Shown in pieces: positions 60,727 to 61,974 of a DNA stretch of 61,974 bases. Each line of letters opens with the position of its first letter. Within the stretch, counting starts at the first letter, position 1. This stretch comes from Ligilactobacillus agilis DSM 20509 (lineage in GTDB: Bacteria > Bacillota > Bacilli > Lactobacillales > Lactobacillaceae). The DNA is taken from the NCBI RefSeq assembly GCF_001436215.1, contig NZ_AYYP01000070.1, positions 526 through 62,499 on the forward strand, given 5' to 3'. Under the pieces are notes generated by a model that saw nothing but the letters and a program-made list of their open reading frames with translations, did no database searches and was not told the DNA's origin. Position numbers and translations under genes: made by a program.

Positions 60727-61407
60727 ATGAGATTTAAAACTTTACTGTTTGATATTGATGATACCTTACTAGACTTTGATGCTAACGAAAACCAAGCCTT
60801 GGCACGCTTATTTGCTAGCCTAGGCATAGAGCTGACTCCACAAGTTAAGGCTGAGTATAAGGCCTTTAACCAAAGCCTTTGGAAAAAGCTGGAGTTAGGT
60901 CAGATTAGTCGCGATGAATTAATGGCCCACCGGTTTGCAACCTTTTTCAAGGAACATTTCAACCTTAACGTGGGTAATGAATTAAATAAGCGTTACCTAG
61001 GTTACTTGGCAGAAGGCCACCAAGAAATTAGTGGTGCGAAACAGTTGTTGCAAAATTTACAGTTAGCAGGGCACGAACTTTACGTAGTTACCAATGGGGT
61101 TAAGTTTGTTCAAGAAAAACGGATTACGGATGCTAAACTAAGACCTTATTTTAAGAACATCTATATTTCAGAAGAAGTTGGTTACCAAAAGCCGGCCCGC
61201 CAGTTTTTCAAGCACGTTTTTGCAGATATCGGTAAGATTGACCTAGATAAAACGGCTATTATTGGTGATTCCTTAAGTTCCGATATTAAGGGAGCCGTTA
61301 ATAGTGGGATTAGTTCAATTTGGTTTAACCCTAAGCAAGTTAAAGCAACGGGGATTACCCCTAATTACCAGGTGACTTCCTTAACAGAAATTGAAAAAAT
61401 TGTCTAA
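60727..61407 (+). CDS. YjjG-family HAD hydrolase (noncanonical pyrimidine nucleotidase)
   Basis: A 226-residue HAD phosphatase with the nucleophile motif TLLFDIDDTLLDFDANENQAL, motif II VVTNGVKFVQEKRI, a lysine in VGYQKPARQFF and the acidic motif AIIGDSLSSDIKGAVNSGI. The DFxxNE stretch and length match the YjjG/YfnB group, which removes phosphate from unusual pyrimidine nucleotides. ATG 60727 follows GGGGGAAGA. Substrate is inferred from family only. Confidence 0.92.
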   Translation: MRFKTLLFDIDDTLLDFDANENQALARLFASLGIELTPQVKAEYKAFNQSLWKKLELGQISRDELMAHRFATFFKEHFNLNVGNELNKRYLGYLAEGHQEISGAKQLLQNLQLAGHELYVVTNGVKFVQEKRITDAKLRPYFKNIYISEEVGYQKPARQFFKHVFADIGKIDLDKTAIIGDSLSSDIKGAVNSGISSIWFNPKQVKATGITPNYQVTSLTEIEKIV

Positions 61408-61476
61408 AATCCTTGCTTAAAGTTAACTTTGAGGTTGTAAACTTAAAGTAAGTATTTTAGAAAGAAGTGAGTTAGT

Positions 61477-61974
61477 TTGAATCAACACCCAGATTATCTT
61501 TTAAATAAGGTGACACGACCTGCTGATATCAAAGCTTTTTCTATGCCTGAACTGAAGCAGTTAGCTAGTGAGATGCGGCAGCTGGTTTTAGAAAAGGATG
61601 CGGCTATTTCCGGACACGTTGGTCCCAACTTTGGTGCGATGGAAGCCACGATTGCCTTTCACTATGTTTTTGATTCGCCCAAGGATAAAATTATTTGGGA
61701 TATTTCACACTTAGCTTATGGGCATAAAATGTTGACGGGGCGCAAGGAAGCTTTCTTAGACCCGGATCACTACCACGATGTTTCAGGTTACAGTGCTCCC
61801 GATGAAAGTGAACATGACTTCTTTACGGTTGGGCATACTTCTACTTCAGTTGCTCTGGCAGTAGGGATGGCTAAGGCCCGAGACATTTTAGGCCAGCAAG
61901 GAAACATTGTCGCCTTCGTTAATTTAGGGCGGGATACCAGTGGTTTTAACCACTGGAGGGATAGCCCTCACTGT
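61477..61974 (+). pseudogene. 1-deoxy-D-xylulose-5-phosphate synthase-like protein, interrupted and cut by the window end
   Basis: TTG 61477 opens a frame that is clearly thiamine-diphosphate enzyme of the DXS type: QLVLEKDAAISGHVGPNFGA, FDSPKDKIIWDISHLAYGHKM, SGYSAPDESEHDFFTVGHTS and TSVALAVGMAKARDILG. At QGNIVAFV the family should go on with a GDG cofactor motif, but the frame instead reads NLGRDTSGFNHWRDSPHC, encoded by DNA that is two hairpins. So the gene seems to be interrupted near 61919. Homologues occur in lactobacilli that use the mevalonate pathway and may serve other thiamine-enzyme roles. Confidence 0.75.
61937..61969. repeat. Two adjacent hairpins at the DXS break point
   Basis: CCAGTGGTT (61937-61945) pairs with AACCACTGG (61948-61956) over two bases, and GAGGG (61956-61960) pairs with CCCTC (61965-61969) over ATAG. 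Tandem imperfect palindromes like these are found at ends of IS200/IS605 elements. The window stops five bases later. Confidence 0.65.

Noticed and set aside
61477-61919. DXS-like gene as evidence for the MEP isoprenoid pathway.
   Set aside because: A complete mevalonate operon is in the same window, no other MEP gene is seen, and the DXS-like frame is itself interrupted.
1-61974. CRISPR arrays, cas genes or prophage structural genes.
   Set aside because: I found no regularly spaced repeats and no cas or phage morphogenesis genes. The only CRISPR-related protein is TnpB.

Overview
The window is chromosomal DNA of a low-to-medium GC Gram-positive bacterium of the order Lactobacillales, most likely a member of the Lactobacillaceae. 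The evidence is a complete mevalonate operon, an MntH-universal stress protein pair, a T-box controlled histidine operon with hisZ and a short hisG, a type B RNase P RNA, frequent GTG and TTG starts, and Bacillus-like gene order (dinG-ypmB-aspB-asnS-dnaD-nth; ponA-recU; ypsA-gpsB-rnpB-ypsC; ypbB-recQ-ypbE-cmk-rpsA-der-hup-TPR). I cannot name the species from sequence alone.

Layout. 1-5.6 kb: tRNA-Trp, galU, a HAD phosphatase, an esterase gene cut by an in-frame stop before its catalytic histidine, a SufT-like protein, a lone permease-like protein and an rRNA methyltransferase. 5.6-9.7 kb (minus strand): mvk-mvaD-mvaK2-fni, the lower mevalonate pathway making isopentenyl diphosphate. 9.8-17.2 kb: dinG, ypmB-like, aspartate aminotransferase, asnS, dnaD, nth. 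17.3-20.2 kb (minus): pbp1A and recU. 20.3-24.4 kb: ypsA, gpsB, rnpB, ypsC, then an amino-acid permease gene with a one-base frameshift.

24.4-29.9 kb is an accessory island of more AT-rich DNA lying between two decayed insertion sequences (an IS4-type remnant and an internally deleted IS66 element). It holds a P1B-type metal ATPase with an unusual CPG motif, a stand-alone HMA metal-binding protein, a short helical protein, an FNR-like regulator and a 209-residue unknown. Two FNR-type boxes sit at the same distance from the same -10 hexamer in front of the two transcription units, and the regulator's recognition helix has the residues expected to read that box. I regard this as the most interesting system in the window.

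29.9-42.8 kb returns to core genes: usp and mntH (minus), then ypbB, recQ, a LysM protein, cmk, rpsA, der, hup with a structured leader, a TPR protein, a LysR regulator and ppaC. 42.9-51.6 kb is histidine biosynthesis: a PHP histinol-phosphatase with its own promoter, then a histidine T-box leader and hisZGDBHAFIEC. 51.7-54.7 kb: a DeoR-type regulator, an aminotransferase and glutamate racemase.

54.7-60.1 kb is a second accessory region marked by decay: a nitronate monooxygenase relic, a MerR regulator divergent from a membrane-anchored esterase, a 5'-truncated ceramidase-like gene, and a stand-alone IS605-type tnpB with intact catalytic residues and a candidate guide-RNA region. The window ends with an acetyltransferase, a YjjG-like phosphatase and the start of a DXS-like gene whose reading frame runs into non-homologous hairpin DNA exactly where the thiamine-diphosphate motif should be, which suggests a mobile-element junction at the window edge.
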